Shown here: one piece after another, positions 9,043-17,588 of the stretch
How the letters are laid out: each line of letters opens with the position of its first letter
How positions within the stretch are numbered: position 1 is the stretch's first letter
Source: an uncultured Cohaesibacter sp.
GTDB taxonomy: Bacteria > Pseudomonadota > Alphaproteobacteria > Rhizobiales > Cohaesibacteraceae
NCBI RefSeq assembly: GCF_963667045.1
Contig: NZ_OY762934.1
Location: forward strand, 1,481,501 to 1,545,500
DNA: 64,000 nt
Reading direction: 5' to 3'
Program-made: the position numbers and the translations under genes
The notes under the pieces: model-generated
What the model saw: only the letters and a program-made list of their open reading frames with translations
The model's database searches: none
Told to the model about the DNA's origin: nothing

Positions 9043-9262
9043 GGTGATTTAATATTCATTTCCAGTTAGATTTGAATTGCCTAAAAGCATGCTCAGGGGA
9101 GCGTCACCTTATTTGGCTCTAGGTGTAGTGCGGACATTCTGCGGGGACTGTTCTGACAATCGCCTCCTACGTTTGAAGTTCTTTGCTGGTTTGAACCAAA
9201 CGGAAGAGCGGGCTTTTAGGTACTACTTGCCCGGACCCTTTTCAGGGCTCCGGGCATTTTTT
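9043..9262 (+). ncRNA. Candidate structured small RNA
   Basis: The stretch before the strong terminator at 9229 contains several hairpins and no coding frame. CACCT pairs with AGGTG (about 9105-9124), and CGTTTG-AA-GTTC pairs with GAAC-CAAACG (about 9169-9201) to give a 10-pair stem with a small bulge. With the TATAAT box at 9032 this would give a transcript of roughly 180 to 220 bases, in the size range of 6S RNA, but I could not match it to 6S, SRP, tmRNA or RNase P RNA. The 5' end is a guess. Confidence 0.4.
9229..9262 (+). terminator. Strong rho-independent terminator
   Basis: GCCCGGA-CCCT pairs with AGGG-c-TCCGGGC around a four-base loop, followed directly by six T. It is 430 bases past the meaB stop and far upstream of the hydrolase, so it most likely ends a separate short transcript. 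Confidence 0.85.
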
Positions 9263-9695
9263 ATCCAGACGTCCGAATCTGTCCCCTGCGTTCACCTCCC
9301 CAACGCCTTCTACAACCGGAAATGTGCATTAGCGACCAGAATGAATTCTGTTGCCAAAAGCCTTTTCGGACCCCGATTTGCCACTTTCCTCCACATGTTC
9401 GTGCTGCAAAATGCGACGCATTGTAATTTTTCACTAGAGAAAATTTTTCCTGCCCAAGCTTTGCCTCATTGGCCAGTTAGGGGGAGCAGTCATGGAACCA
9501 GTTAAGGGTAGCCACAGAGGGCTTGCTTATGGTTTTTTAACGACAATTGCGACGTTAACGCTCTTTCAAGGTTAATGGTGCATTATTGCCTCTATGGATC
9601 GGTCGGTTTTCCGGTTTCTGTGCGTGCGCAGCCCTCGAGTATCAATACGGGCATGCGATAGAGTGTAATAGTTGCGTTGTGTAGTTGGTGACAGA

Positions 9696-11426
9696 ATGTC
9701 TAAATCCGTGCTTGGCCAAAAGAGCCTTGGTCTGACCGCCTGTCTGATGATCGGTACCGCATTGGTCCTTTCTTTCACACAATCTCTCGACGAAGACAGG
9801 TCTGCGGCGGTCTCCCTGGCCGATCTTAGAAAACAGGGTTGGACTGCGGAAACTTACGAACAAGCCTTCATGACACGGCAAGGCGCTGCCAGCCAGCAGC
9901 CAGCCGGGGCAAGCGCATCTGGAGCTTCGCAACAGCCACTCCCCGCACAAACTACTTCTTTTGCGCCAGCAAACGCTGTCGCCAGCGCTTCGGCTAGCCA
10001 GTTCAGCAAGGGCACCTATATCCAGATTTCCGAGCCTTCGGACAAGCTTCCGGACATCCGCTCGCCGCAGTCCTATGCTGTTGCCAGATTATCTGATCTG
10101 GAGCCGACCCTCACGGTCAATGCAAGCCGCAAGGGTGATCGCCGCCGCAGCTGGACATGGGAGCCTTTCAAGGTTGCCCATGGTCGTCGCGACATTGCCC
10201 TGAACTGGTCGGGTTCCGTCTGGCACATGGCAAGCCCTGTGGCAGAGGAAAGCAACGACGCCCTGCCGAAGCTGGCTTTCGAGCCTGCTGACGACCTGAC
10301 GATGGTCATGGCCGACTCGCAGCATTTCCTCAAGTCCGACAGCTTCCCGGATGGCCAGGACATGATGTTTGCGCAGAATGGCAGTGATGCAGGGACCTCG
10401 GAAGGGGTTGACCCGACCGTCACCGGCTCGACAGCCCTTGCCTATGCGCCGACCTCCGACAACACCGCAGCGCCGTTCGAAGCCATCCTGACCGAGCAGC
10501 GCAAGGGCGCCATCAGCGAAGACAATCAGGTGACCGTGATCGACGCGATCGACGATTACAACAGCACGGGAGACGATCGCTCCGCCGAACCGTCTGGCAA
10601 TGGCACAGCGCTACTTGCCTCTCTGCCCCCTATCAACGCCCTGCCCCGTTCTCGGGTTCCATATTCTTCCAAAACGGCCGAAATTGCCCAATCGCTGCCC
10701 CAGCCGCTGCCCAAAGTCAGCAAGCCACTTGATATTTCTCCCATCGTAGCCGATGCCGAGCCACATTCGGTCGACGAGACCGAAAGCATACAGCGGGCAG
10801 CACAGGAAAAAGCGGTTCCGTTGACCCTTGCCCGCAGCCAGGCGCGGCGGGCCGAGCTCAAGCTGGCCAAACTTGCCGATACCGGTGAGGAGGAGCCGAC
10901 CAAGAAGAAGTCTCGCTGGGCAAGCTGGTTCAACTTCTCCAGTCCCAAGAAAGCCAAGATCGATACCCGTGGCGAGCATGCCTGGGTAACGAACAAGATT
11001 CCGAAGTCTTCCTACACCAGCAAGCAGAAGACCTGTCTTGCCAACGCCATCTATTTCGAAAGCCGCTCCGAGCCTGAAACCGGTCAGGTCGCCGTTGCCC
11101 AGGTCGTGATGAACCGCGTCAAAAACCCGGCCTATCCGGATTCGATTTGCGGCGTGGTCTATCAGAACCAGAACATGCGCAACGCCTGCCAGTTCTCCTT
11201 CGCCTGCGACGGCATTCCGGACCGCGTCCGTTCCAAGAAGGCCTGGGATCTGGCCGTGAAGCTGGCCAATGAAGTCATCAACGAGGAAGTCTGGCTAAAA
11301 GACGTCGGCTCCGCGACCCATTATCATGCGACCTATGTCCGTCCGAAATGGGCAAAAACCATGAAGAAGGCCGACAAGATCGGGCTGCATATCTTCTACA
11401 AAACCTACGGCGGCGGCTGGAGCTGA
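9696..11426 (+). CDS. Secreted cell-wall hydrolase, SleB/Hydrolase_2 domain
   Basis: This 576-residue protein has an N-terminal membrane anchor or signal (about residues 9-30), a very long low-complexity middle rich in Ala, Ser, Pro and Asp (about 40-430), a basic patch (KKKSRWASW) and a C-terminal SleB-type hydrolase domain (about 445-560). The domain shows the typical run TCLANAIYFESRSE and later QVVMNRVKNP and CQFSFACDG, a family that cleaves peptidoglycan glycan strands. The start at ATG 9696 is preferred to the in-frame TTG at 9672. The domain architecture suggests a hydrolase held at the inner membrane by a flexible arm reaching the wall. A clear terminator follows. Confidence 0.85.
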   Translation: MSKSVLGQKSLGLTACLMIGTALVLSFTQSLDEDRSAAVSLADLRKQGWTAETYEQAFMTRQGAASQQPAGASASGASQQPLPAQTTSFAPANAVASASASQFSKGTYIQISEPSDKLPDIRSPQSYAVARLSDLEPTLTVNASRKGDRRRSWTWEPFKVAHGRRDIALNWSGSVWHMASPVAEESNDALPKLAFEPADDLTMVMADSQHFLKSDSFPDGQDMMFAQNGSDAGTSEGVDPTVTGSTALAYAPTSDNTAAPFEAILTEQRKGAISEDNQVTVIDAIDDYNSTGDDRSAEPSGNGTALLASLPPINALPRSRVPYSSKTAEIAQSLPQPLPKVSKPLDISPIVADAEPHSVDETESIQRAAQEKAVPLTLARSQARRAELKLAKLADTGEEEPTKKKSRWASWFNFSSPKKAKIDTRGEHAWVTNKIPKSSYTSKQKTCLANAIYFESRSEPETGQVAVAQVVMNRVKNPAYPDSICGVVYQNQNMRNACQFSFACDGIPDRVRSKKAWDLAVKLANEVINEEVWLKDVGSATHYHATYVRPKWAKTMKKADKIGLHIFYKTYGGGWS

Positions 11427-11852
11427 TCGCGCTCTAAGGAGTTCAGGCAGTTCTGCCGCCTGCTCTTCCCCGCAAGGGAGTGGCTTTACGAAAGCCAGAC
11501 AGTTCAAAACTCACGACACAAACTGCATCAATCGGGCCTTTCGGGGCCCGTTTTTTTGTTCCCAAAAGCGCAGTGAAGCTTTTCTCCATTTCTATCTCTC
11601 CAACAAGACTTTTCGCACCGAAATCCTGCCTCTGAAGGCGTCCGAGGTAGCAAAACCCGGCCTTTCCATTTTGGAACAACCCTAAATAGGTCTGCTATGG
11701 ACCTGATAAAAAATAATATTTCATAATTTACAAATTTACAGGAACACATCCTGACATTCCTATTTGTTATGTAAATTATTTTTTTAGATCCTTCTGACAA
11801 AATACAACCTGAATTCAGTCCCTTCGAATTTTCTCACTTACCCGGTGCCCTC
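11427..11852. other. Intergenic region between hydrolase and chemoreceptor
   Basis: It holds the hydrolase terminator and then about 150 bases of AT-rich sequence (11690-11850) that presumably carries the chemoreceptor promoter. No further gene is supported. Confidence 0.5.
11533..11557 (+). terminator. Terminator of the SleB-type hydrolase gene
   Basis: CGGGCC and GGCCCG pair across a six-base loop and are followed by seven T, about 106 bases after the hydrolase stop. Confidence 0.9.
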
Positions 11853-13838
11853 ATGTTTTTCAAATCTCGCAGGCTGGTTGCGTTTTCGCAATCGTTGAAA
11901 ATTTCCCATCGTATCATCGCTTTGACCGTAGTCTGTTTGCTCGGCGTGGCCATTCTTGGAACGACCAACTATCTCGGCTCGCAGATGCGAACCGCTGCGA
12001 TCAAGGAAGGCGAGACAGCCTCGTCGATCAAGGATATCGTGCAGCAGGTCAACCTAGCCGTGCTGAACATGCGCAGCAACGCTTCGAGCTTCCTGACGGT
12101 CAACGACCGCAAGTTCGCTGTCCGCTTTGATCTGGCCTATGAAGATGCAGACAGCTTGCTAAACAAGATCGAGCAGCTAGATAGTGAGGGAAAGACAACG
12201 GAAGCGCTTTCCGAATTGCGCAAGTCGCTATCCGATGACAAGGAAAGCTTCCACAAGATCGTGGACAAGAACACCGAGATCGGCCTGTCCGACTATAGCG
12301 GTCTGCTGGGTGACTTGAACAGCATCGCCTCGGATGTGGACGACATCATCCGCAAGTCGCACAATCAGCAGCTGATGATCCTCGTCCTCGAAATGCGCCA
12401 TCTGGAGAAGGACTTCCTGAAGACAGCTGCCGCTGACATCCTTTCGGACTTGCGGGACAAACAGAAGGAAATGACCAACGCCGCGGCTACCGCCATGTTG
12501 ACACCGGATGCCCGCAAGACCATCATCGACGGCGTCAACACCTATGTGGAGACGGTCAACAAGATCCAGTCGATGAAGAACGAACTGTTCACGATGTCAT
12601 CGGAGATGAACTCGCTCTACAACACGATGTCGTTCAAGTTTGCTTCCATTCGGGAACTGGCCAGTGACAGCAGCAATCAGGCTCAGGAAAAACTGAACAA
12701 GATCGACAAGCAGGTCACCTATATTTTTGCAGCAACCTTGGTCGGCTCGATCGCCCTTACCGTGCTGTTTGCCCTGATGCTCGGTCGCAGCATTGTCATG
12801 CCGATTCGCAATATCATCAGTTCAATGAACAACCTGGCAGAGGGTGATCATCAGTCCGAGATCCCCTATGTGGACGCCCGCAACGAAATGGGTGACATCG
12901 CCAAGGCTGTGGAAGTCTTCCGCCAGAATGCCATCGAGCGTGAACGTCTGAAGACCACGACCGAGAAGGAACAGGAAGAAAGAATGCGCCGCCAGCACCG
13001 GATGGAAGAACTGATCGAACAGTTCCGCGGCCTGGCACAGCAGACGATGGGCGCAGTTGCCGAAAAGACCAAGGGCATGGAAGAGATCGCCAGCACCCTG
13101 TCGGCCAACTCGACCCAGACCTCGACACAGGCCGATGCCGTGGAACGCTCTTCCAACGAAGCGCAAGAGCACTTCCAGGCTGTTGCCGCCGCCGCCGAGG
13201 AACTGTCCGCCTCAATCAGCGAAATCGGTCGCCAGACCGAGAGTTCTTCGATTGTCATCCAGAAGGCCGTCAATACGGCAACCGCTGCTGACCAGAAGAT
13301 CTCGAGCCTTGCCAACGCTGCCCAGCAGGTCGGCGAAGTCGTGACCATGATCCAGAATATTGCCGAACAGACCAACCTGCTGGCTCTCAACGCCACCATT
13401 GAGGCTGCCCGTGCCGGGGAAGCTGGTCGCGGGTTCGCCGTGGTGGCTGCGGAGGTCAAGGAATTGGCCAACCAGACCAGCAAGGCGACCGAAGAGATTT
13501 CGGGCCAGATTTCAGCCATTCAGGCCGAGACCGACGAAGCTGTGGAAGCCATTCGCGCCATCACCCAGACCATGACCGAGGTCGGATCGACCTCCAACAT
13601 GATCGCGGCGGCCGTGGAAGAACAGGGCAGTGCCACCGAGAACATCAGCGAGAATGTCCAGCGCGCAGCCGCAGGTGCTGCCAACATCACCGAGAATATC
13701 GGCAGTGTTGCAGAGGCAGCCGGTGCCAACCTCAACTCGGCCCAGTCCGTTCTGACGGTTTCCCACGAAATGCTGTCCCAGACTCAGGAGCTGCAGTCAC
13801 TGGTCAACCAATTCCTGGAAGATGTGGCCGCCGCCTGA
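11853..13838 (+). CDS. Methyl-accepting chemotaxis protein with helical-bundle sensor
   Basis: This 661-residue chemoreceptor has a first membrane helix (about residues 20-42), a periplasmic all-helical sensor region (about 43-287), a second membrane helix (about 288-312), a HAMP domain (about 313-365) and a cytoplasmic signalling coiled coil with the conserved hairpin tip [20 protein letters not shown] (near 505-525). The sensor is of the HBM/four-helix type by appearance (KDFLKTAA block near 190). It would control CheA activity in response to an unknown ligand. The C-terminus has no NWETF-like methylation tether. The ATG at 11853 has a weak ribosome site but no better start exists nearby. 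Confidence 0.92.
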   Translation: MFFKSRRLVAFSQSLKISHRIIALTVVCLLGVAILGTTNYLGSQMRTAAIKEGETASSIKDIVQQVNLAVLNMRSNASSFLTVNDRKFAVRFDLAYEDADSLLNKIEQLDSEGKTTEALSELRKSLSDDKESFHKIVDKNTEIGLSDYSGLLGDLNSIASDVDDIIRKSHNQQLMILVLEMRHLEKDFLKTAAADILSDLRDKQKEMTNAAATAMLTPDARKTIIDGVNTYVETVNKIQSMKNELFTMSSEMNSLYNTMSFKFASIRELASDSSNQAQEKLNKIDKQVTYIFAATLVGSIALTVLFALMLGRSIVMPIRNIISSMNNLAEGDHQSEIPYVDARNEMGDIAKAVEVFRQNAIERERLKTTTEKEQEERMRRQHRMEELIEQFRGLAQQTMGAVAEKTKGMEEIASTLSANSTQTSTQADAVERSSNEAQEHFQAVAAAAEELSASISEIGRQTESSSIVIQKAVNTATAADQKISSLANAAQQVGEVVTMIQNIAEQTNLLALNATIEAARAGEAGRGFAVVAAEVKELANQTSKATEEISGQISAIQAETDEAVEAIRAITQTMTEVGSTSNMIAAAVEEQGSATENISENVQRAAAGAANITENIGSVAEAAGANLNSAQSVLTVSHEMLSQTQELQSLVNQFLEDVAAA

Positions 13839-13867
13839 CCTGATATTTGGGCCCAAAACAAAGAAAA

Positions 13868-13898
13868 CCGCGTCCGGCTTCAACCGGGGGCGGCTTTT
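13868..13898 (+). terminator. Terminator of the chemoreceptor gene
   Basis: CCGC-gt-CCGG pairs with CCGG-gg-GCGG around a six-base loop and is followed by CTTTTGTTTG, 30 bases after the receptor stop. Confidence 0.8.
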
Positions 13899-13931
13899 GT
13901 TTGCACGTTTTTCCGGGCAGGCCGTTATTCT

Positions 13932-14378
13932 CTAACGGCAAAGGGCGTTGCAGGGGATCCCGTCGTGATTGCCGTCAAGGCGGCGATTGCCGCACTGAGT
14001 GAGCTGATACTTTGCCTCTGCGCAGGACGTCATCTGCTTGCAGCTTTTCTTCACCCGACAGGAGAAAGCCTCCTGCCCGCCAGAGGGCTGTGCCACGGCT
14101 TTCACCGTGCCCGGCACGAAGGCTGCGCCACCACTGGCAGCAAGGCGTTGCTGAAAGAGGGTCATGGTATTACCGCAAATGGCTTCACAAGGAATGCCGT
14201 CATGGTCGGCGTCTCGCTGTGCGTGCCCGCAAACCCGGAAGTAATAGGTCGCCTCTGCGCAGGAGCTCATTTGCGAACAGGTCTTCTCTACCGAGCAGGA
14301 TTGGGCGAATCCCTTACCGGTGACTGCGATGGTCGTCACAAAGAGAAGACATGCTATGTGGATGTGTTTGTACATCAT
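13932..14378 (-). CDS. Secreted protein with two Excalibur domains
   Basis: This 148-residue protein has a signal peptide (about residues 1-25, cut near GFAQ-S) and two copies of the Excalibur calcium-binding domain. The first ends in DADHDGIPCEAIC and the second in DGNHDGIPCNALC; each is preceded by CSxMxSCAEAxY-type cysteines (TCSQMSSCAEATYY and SCKQMTSCAEAKYQ). Excalibur domains occur in extracellular nucleases and surface proteins, where the DxDxDGxxC loop binds calcium. No catalytic domain is attached here. Start may be either of two adjacent ATG codons. It converges with the receptor gene across the shared terminator. Confidence 0.8.
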   Translation of the reverse strand: MMYKHIHIACLLFVTTIAVTGKGFAQSCSVEKTCSQMSSCAEATYYFRVCGHAQRDADHDGIPCEAICGNTMTLFQQRLAASGGAAFVPGTVKAVAQPSGGQEAFSCRVKKSCKQMTSCAEAKYQLTQCGNRRLDGNHDGIPCNALCR

Positions 14379-14408
14379 GCAAACACATTAGCATCCAGAG
14401 CCTAAAAA

Positions 14409-15344
14409 TTATGGCTGAAATTCTTTCAGTTTGGCAGCCACTTCAAGAAGGTCCTGCCACGCGGCACGCTTCTGGGCTGGCGTGCGCAGCAGGAAGGCCG
14501 GGTGCAGGGTGGACATGGCCGGGATCTCGCGATATGGCCGGTCCTGCCCGCCAATCGCGTAGGTGCGCCAGCGCCCACGCAGGCGCATGATGCCGTCCTT
14601 GCTATTCAGCAGCTGCTGAGCCGACGTGCCACCAAGAAAGACCAGCACCTTCGGATTGACCAGCTCAATATGGCGGTGGATGAAGGGCTGCATCAGCGCC
14701 TGTTCGTCAAGGCTCGGCTTGCGGTTGCCCGGTGGGCGCCAAGGTAGAATGTTGGTGATGTAACTGTTGGAGCGGTCGAGGTGGATCGCCGCCATCATCT
14801 TGTCGAGCAACTGCCCTGCCCTTCCGACGAAGGGAACCCCCTGCAGATCCTCGTCCCGCCCCGGCGCCTCTCCGATGAACATGACATCGGCATTGGGGTT
14901 GCCATCGCCGAAGACCAGCGACTTGGCGGAGAATTTTAGGCTGCAGCCGTTGTAAGCGCCAAGGGTCGCCCTCAGGGCATCAAGGCTCGTTGTGTTGGCG
15001 GCAAGGGCACGCGCATCCTCCACCGTGCCCTGCGTGGCCGCAGCAGCACCAGCCCGGGCCGGCGGAGTCGCATTGTGCGTCGCAGCATTGGACGAAGGAT
15101 GGGATTGATTGCCCGCTGCCGCTGACGTACTCCTGTTGGCAGGACTTTGCGAGGAAGAAGGCCTGTTTTGTGGCGAAACCTGCGCAGATCGTGCCGATTG
15201 GCGCGACAGCATCTGACGCTGGCTTTCGTCAAATCGATCTTGCGGTGCAGCATCCACAAAACAATCCGCCCCCATCGCCTCGTACCAGTCGAGGAGGGCT
15301 TTGAGATCATGAGATGTTGTCACCACGTTATGCATATTGAACAC
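14409..15344 (-). CDS. Uracil-DNA glycosylase, family 4-like
   Basis: This 311-residue protein removes uracil from DNA by family resemblance: the catalytic core holds [19 protein letters not shown] (near residue 155-173), WRPPGNRKP and the substrate loop TLHPAFLLR near the C-terminus. About 90 low-complexity residues (Ser, Ala, Asn, Pro) separate a short N-terminal helical segment from the core. Family-4 enzymes bind a 4Fe-4S cluster through four cysteines; here only the first (GCSLK) remains and the expected CRPPGNR reads WRPPGNR, a variant I recall from alphaproteobacterial relatives. The start may be GTG 15344 or the ATG nine bases later. It is divergent from etfQO. Confidence 0.85.
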   Translation of the reverse strand: MFNMHNVVTTSHDLKALLDWYEAMGADCFVDAAPQDRFDESQRQMLSRQSARSAQVSPQNRPSSSQSPANRSTSAAAGNQSHPSSNAATHNATPPARAGAAAATQGTVEDARALAANTTSLDALRATLGAYNGCSLKFSAKSLVFGDGNPNADVMFIGEAPGRDEDLQGVPFVGRAGQLLDKMMAAIHLDRSNSYITNILPWRPPGNRKPSLDEQALMQPFIHRHIELVNPKVLVFLGGTSAQQLLNSKDGIMRLRGRWRTYAIGGQDRPYREIPAMSTLHPAFLLRTPAQKRAAWQDLLEVAAKLKEFQP

Positions 15345-15447
15345 TTGGATTCGGGCTTCTTTTTCCGCTAATGGTAATCCTTATAGGGCCAACTGCAATA
15401 AGTGTCGATAGAAAGCCTGTCGACCGGATAATGAAAAGGACCTGCAC

Positions 15448-17139
15448 ATGACAGAGGCAATAGGGACTGGGGTGAGCGAACTTCCCGAACGCGAAAGCAT
15501 GGAATTCGACGTGGTGATTGTTGGCGCCGGACCTGCCGGGTTGTCTGCCGCAATACGGATCAAACAACAGGCTGCCGAGAAGAATGAAGAGATCTCGGTC
15601 GTGGTTCTGGAAAAGGGCTCGGAAGTGGGTGCCCACATCCTTTCAGGCGCGGTGATCGACCCGGTCGCCCTCAGCCGTCTCATTCCGAACTGGAAAGAGG
15701 ACGACAGCTGTCCGGTGAAGGTGCCGGTCAAGAAGGACAAGTTCCGCCTACTCGGACCCGCTGGCGCCATCGGTCTTCCCGGCTTCATCATGCCGCCTTT
15801 CATGCACAATGAAGGCAACTATATCATTTCTCTTGGCAATCTGTGCCGCTGGCTGGCAGAAAAGGCCGAAGAGCTGGGCGTCGAAATCTATCCCGGCTTT
15901 GCGGCTGCCGAATTGCTTTACGATGACAATGGCGCCCTGCGTGGCGTGGCCACCGGCGACATGGGCGTCGGCAAGGATGGTCAGCCCAAGGACACCTACA
16001 TGCGTGGCATGGAGCTTCTGGGCAAATACACCCTTATCGGCGAAGGTGTGCGCGGCTCGCTGGCCAAACAGCTGATTGCCAAATATGCGCTGGACAAGGA
16101 TTGCGACGTGCCGAAGTTCGGCATCGGCATCAAGGAAATCTGGGAGGTCGACCCGGCCAAGCATCAGGAAGGCCTGATCGAACATACCTTCGGCTGGCCG
16201 CTTGACAGCTCGACGGGGGGCGGCTCGTTCCTCTATCACATGGAAGACAATCAGGTGGCCGTCGGCCTTGTGGTCTATCTCAACTACAAGAACCCGTATC
16301 TGTCGCCGTTCGAGGAATTCCAGCGCTTCAAGACCCATCCGACCGTTGCGCCGCTGTTTGAGGGCGGCAAACGCATTTCCTATGGCGCTCGCTGCATCGC
16401 CGAGGGCGGCTATCAGTCCGTCCCGCGCCTTACCTTCCCCGGCGGCGCTCTGGTCGGCTGTGCTGCCGGCTTCGTCAACGTACCGCGCATCAAGGGCATC
16501 CACAATGCAATGGATTCGGGCATCTTCGCCGCCAATGCCGTGGTCAATGCGCTCGGTGAAGGACGGGCCAACGACGAATTGGTCACCTTCGAGGAAGGCT
16601 GGCGCAAGGGACCGATTGGCAAGGATCTGTTCAAGGTCCGCAACGTCAAGCCGCTGTGGGCCAAGCTCGGTCTGGTTCTCGGCGTCGGCCTTGGCGGGTT
16701 CGACATGTGGACCAACCAGCTGTTCGGCTTCTCTTTCTTCGGCACGCTGAAACATGGCAAGACGGACGCCAAGGCGACCCTGCCCGCAGCCCAGTGCAAG
16801 CCGATCGACTATCCCAAACCCGATGGCAAGCTCACCTTCGACCGCCTGAGCTCGGTCTATCTGTCTGGTGCCAACCACGAAGAGGATCAACCTTGCCATC
16901 TGGTGGTGGCTGACAGCGCCCTGCAGAAAAGCTCCGAGCATGATGTCTACGCCGGTCTGTCCCAGCGCTTCTGCCCGGCTGCGGTCTATGAATGGGACGA
17001 AAGCGGCGAGACGCCTGCCTACGTTATCAACGCGGCAAACTGCGTCCATTGCAAGACCTGTGACATCAAGGACCCGAACGGCAACATCACATGGACCGTC
17101 CCTGAGGGTGGAGGTGGGCCGACATACCCCAACATGTGA
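15448..17139 (+). CDS. Electron transfer flavoprotein-ubiquinone oxidoreductase
   Basis: This 563-residue inner-membrane flavoprotein passes electrons from ETF to ubiquinone in fatty acid, amino acid and choline oxidation. It starts with an FAD-binding GxGxxG motif (VGAGPAGLSAAIR, about residues 30-42) and ends with the 4Fe-4S ligands (CPAAVYEW, then NCVHCKTCDIKDP, near residues 510-545) and the conserved tail GGGGPTYPNM. A good ribosome site (AAAAGGA) precedes the ATG at 15448. The gene is intact, but its last 80 bases are repeated four times, in whole or part, downstream; see the repeat entries. No ETF subunit genes are adjacent. Confidence 0.96.
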   Translation: MTEAIGTGVSELPERESMEFDVVIVGAGPAGLSAAIRIKQQAAEKNEEISVVVLEKGSEVGAHILSGAVIDPVALSRLIPNWKEDDSCPVKVPVKKDKFRLLGPAGAIGLPGFIMPPFMHNEGNYIISLGNLCRWLAEKAEELGVEIYPGFAAAELLYDDNGALRGVATGDMGVGKDGQPKDTYMRGMELLGKYTLIGEGVRGSLAKQLIAKYALDKDCDVPKFGIGIKEIWEVDPAKHQEGLIEHTFGWPLDSSTGGGSFLYHMEDNQVAVGLVVYLNYKNPYLSPFEEFQRFKTHPTVAPLFEGGKRISYGARCIAEGGYQSVPRLTFPGGALVGCAAGFVNVPRIKGIHNAMDSGIFAANAVVNALGEGRANDELVTFEEGWRKGPIGKDLFKVRNVKPLWAKLGLVLGVGLGGFDMWTNQLFGFSFFGTLKHGKTDAKATLPAAQCKPIDYPKPDGKLTFDRLSSVYLSGANHEEDQPCHLVVADSALQKSSEHDVYAGLSQRFCPAAVYEWDESGETPAYVINAANCVHCKTCDIKDPNGNITWTVPEGGGGPTYPNM

Positions 17140-17202
17140 AGGATGTCACAGTTCCTTTCTACGATAAGCTAGTCTCGCGAGTTGCCTCGCGAGGCTTATC
17201 TA
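17140..17202 (+). repeat. Palindromic element A, copy 1
   Basis: Directly after the etfQO stop. It holds nested inverted repeats GATAAGC/GCTTATC and CTCGCGAG/CTCGCGAG with a four-base loop. Its left arm GATGTCACAG is the reverse complement of etfQO positions 17058-17067, and eight of these bases pair with GTGACATC at the start of the following tail copy. Confidence 0.9.
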
Positions 17203-17282
17203 GTGACATCAAGGACCCGAACGGCAACATCACATGGACCGTCCCTGAGGGTGGCGGCGGACCGACATACCCGAATATGTGA
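17203..17282 (+). pseudogene. etfQO tail copy L1 (80 bases)
   Basis: An 80-base copy of 17060-17139 including the stop codon. It differs from the gene at five positions, all third codon positions, so it encodes the identical last 26 residues but has no start. Third-position changes lie in the four-Gly run and in the Pro and Asn codons before the final Met. Confidence 0.93.
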
Positions 17283-17340
17283 CGGTCCATGGTCTCTTTT
17301 CGATAGGCTTTCAAGCGGCTGCACCGCTTGGCCTATCTTG
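17283..17340 (+). repeat. Palindromic element B, copy 1
   Basis: Nested inverted repeats GATAGGC/GCCTATC and AAGCGG/CCGCTT. The left arm, with the last two bases of the preceding stop codon, reads GACGGTCCATG, the reverse complement of CATGGACCGTC in etfQO (17090-17100); eight bases of it pair with GGACCGTC at the start of the next tail copy. A and B share a pyrimidine run before GATA and a similar layout. Confidence 0.9.
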
Positions 17341-17387
17341 GGACCGTCCCCGAAGACGGCGGCGGACCGACATACCCCAACATGTGA
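17341..17387 (+). pseudogene. etfQO tail copy S1 (47 bases)
   Basis: A 47-base copy of the last part of etfQO (17093-17139) with stop codon. It has seven differences from the gene, six at third codon positions and one that changes the first Gly of the four-Gly run to Asp. Its last two codons before the final Met (CCC AAC) match the intact gene rather than L1. Confidence 0.9.
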
Positions 17388-17450
17388 AGGATGTCACAGT
17401 TCCTTTCTACGATAAGCTAGTCTCGCGAGTTGCCTCGCGAGGCTTATCTG
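17388..17450 (+). repeat. Palindromic element A, copy 2
   Basis: Identical to copy 1 except for the last base (G instead of A). Same nested GATAAGC/GCTTATC and CTCGCGAG stems and the same inverted target arm. Confidence 0.9.
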
Positions 17451-17530
17451 GTGACATCAAGGATCCGAACGGCAACATCACATGGACCGTCCCCGAAGGC
17501 GGTGGCGGGCCGACATACCCGAATATGTGA
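17451..17530 (+). pseudogene. etfQO tail copy L2 (80 bases)
   Basis: A second 80-base copy of the gene end with stop codon. It differs from the gene at eight positions, all third codon positions, and so encodes the same residues. Confidence 0.93.
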
Positions 17531-17588
17531 CGGTCCATGGTCTCTTTTCGATAGGCTTTCAAGCGGCTGCACCGCTTGGCCTATCTTG
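17531..17588 (+). repeat. Palindromic element B, copy 2
   Basis: Identical in all 58 bases to B copy 1, with the same inverted target arm overlapping the preceding stop codon. Confidence 0.9.

Larger units (their letters stand above)
8799..9695. other. Long AT-rich intergenic region with probable small RNA
   Basis: This 897-base gap between meaB and the cell-wall hydrolase is clearly richer in A and T than its neighbours. A 142-codon open frame at 9077-9505 has no coding character and runs through a strong terminator, so it was rejected. The part up to 9262 contains the small-RNA candidate listed separately; nothing was recognised in 9263-9695 except the hydrolase promoter region. Confidence 0.6.

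Noticed and set aside
9043-9262. Firm call as 6S RNA
   Set aside because: Size and structure are compatible, but I could not align the conserved central bubble, so only a generic small-RNA call was kept.
9077-9505. 142-codon frame downstream of meaB
   Set aside because: Runs through a strong terminator and structured DNA; no coding character or ribosome site.
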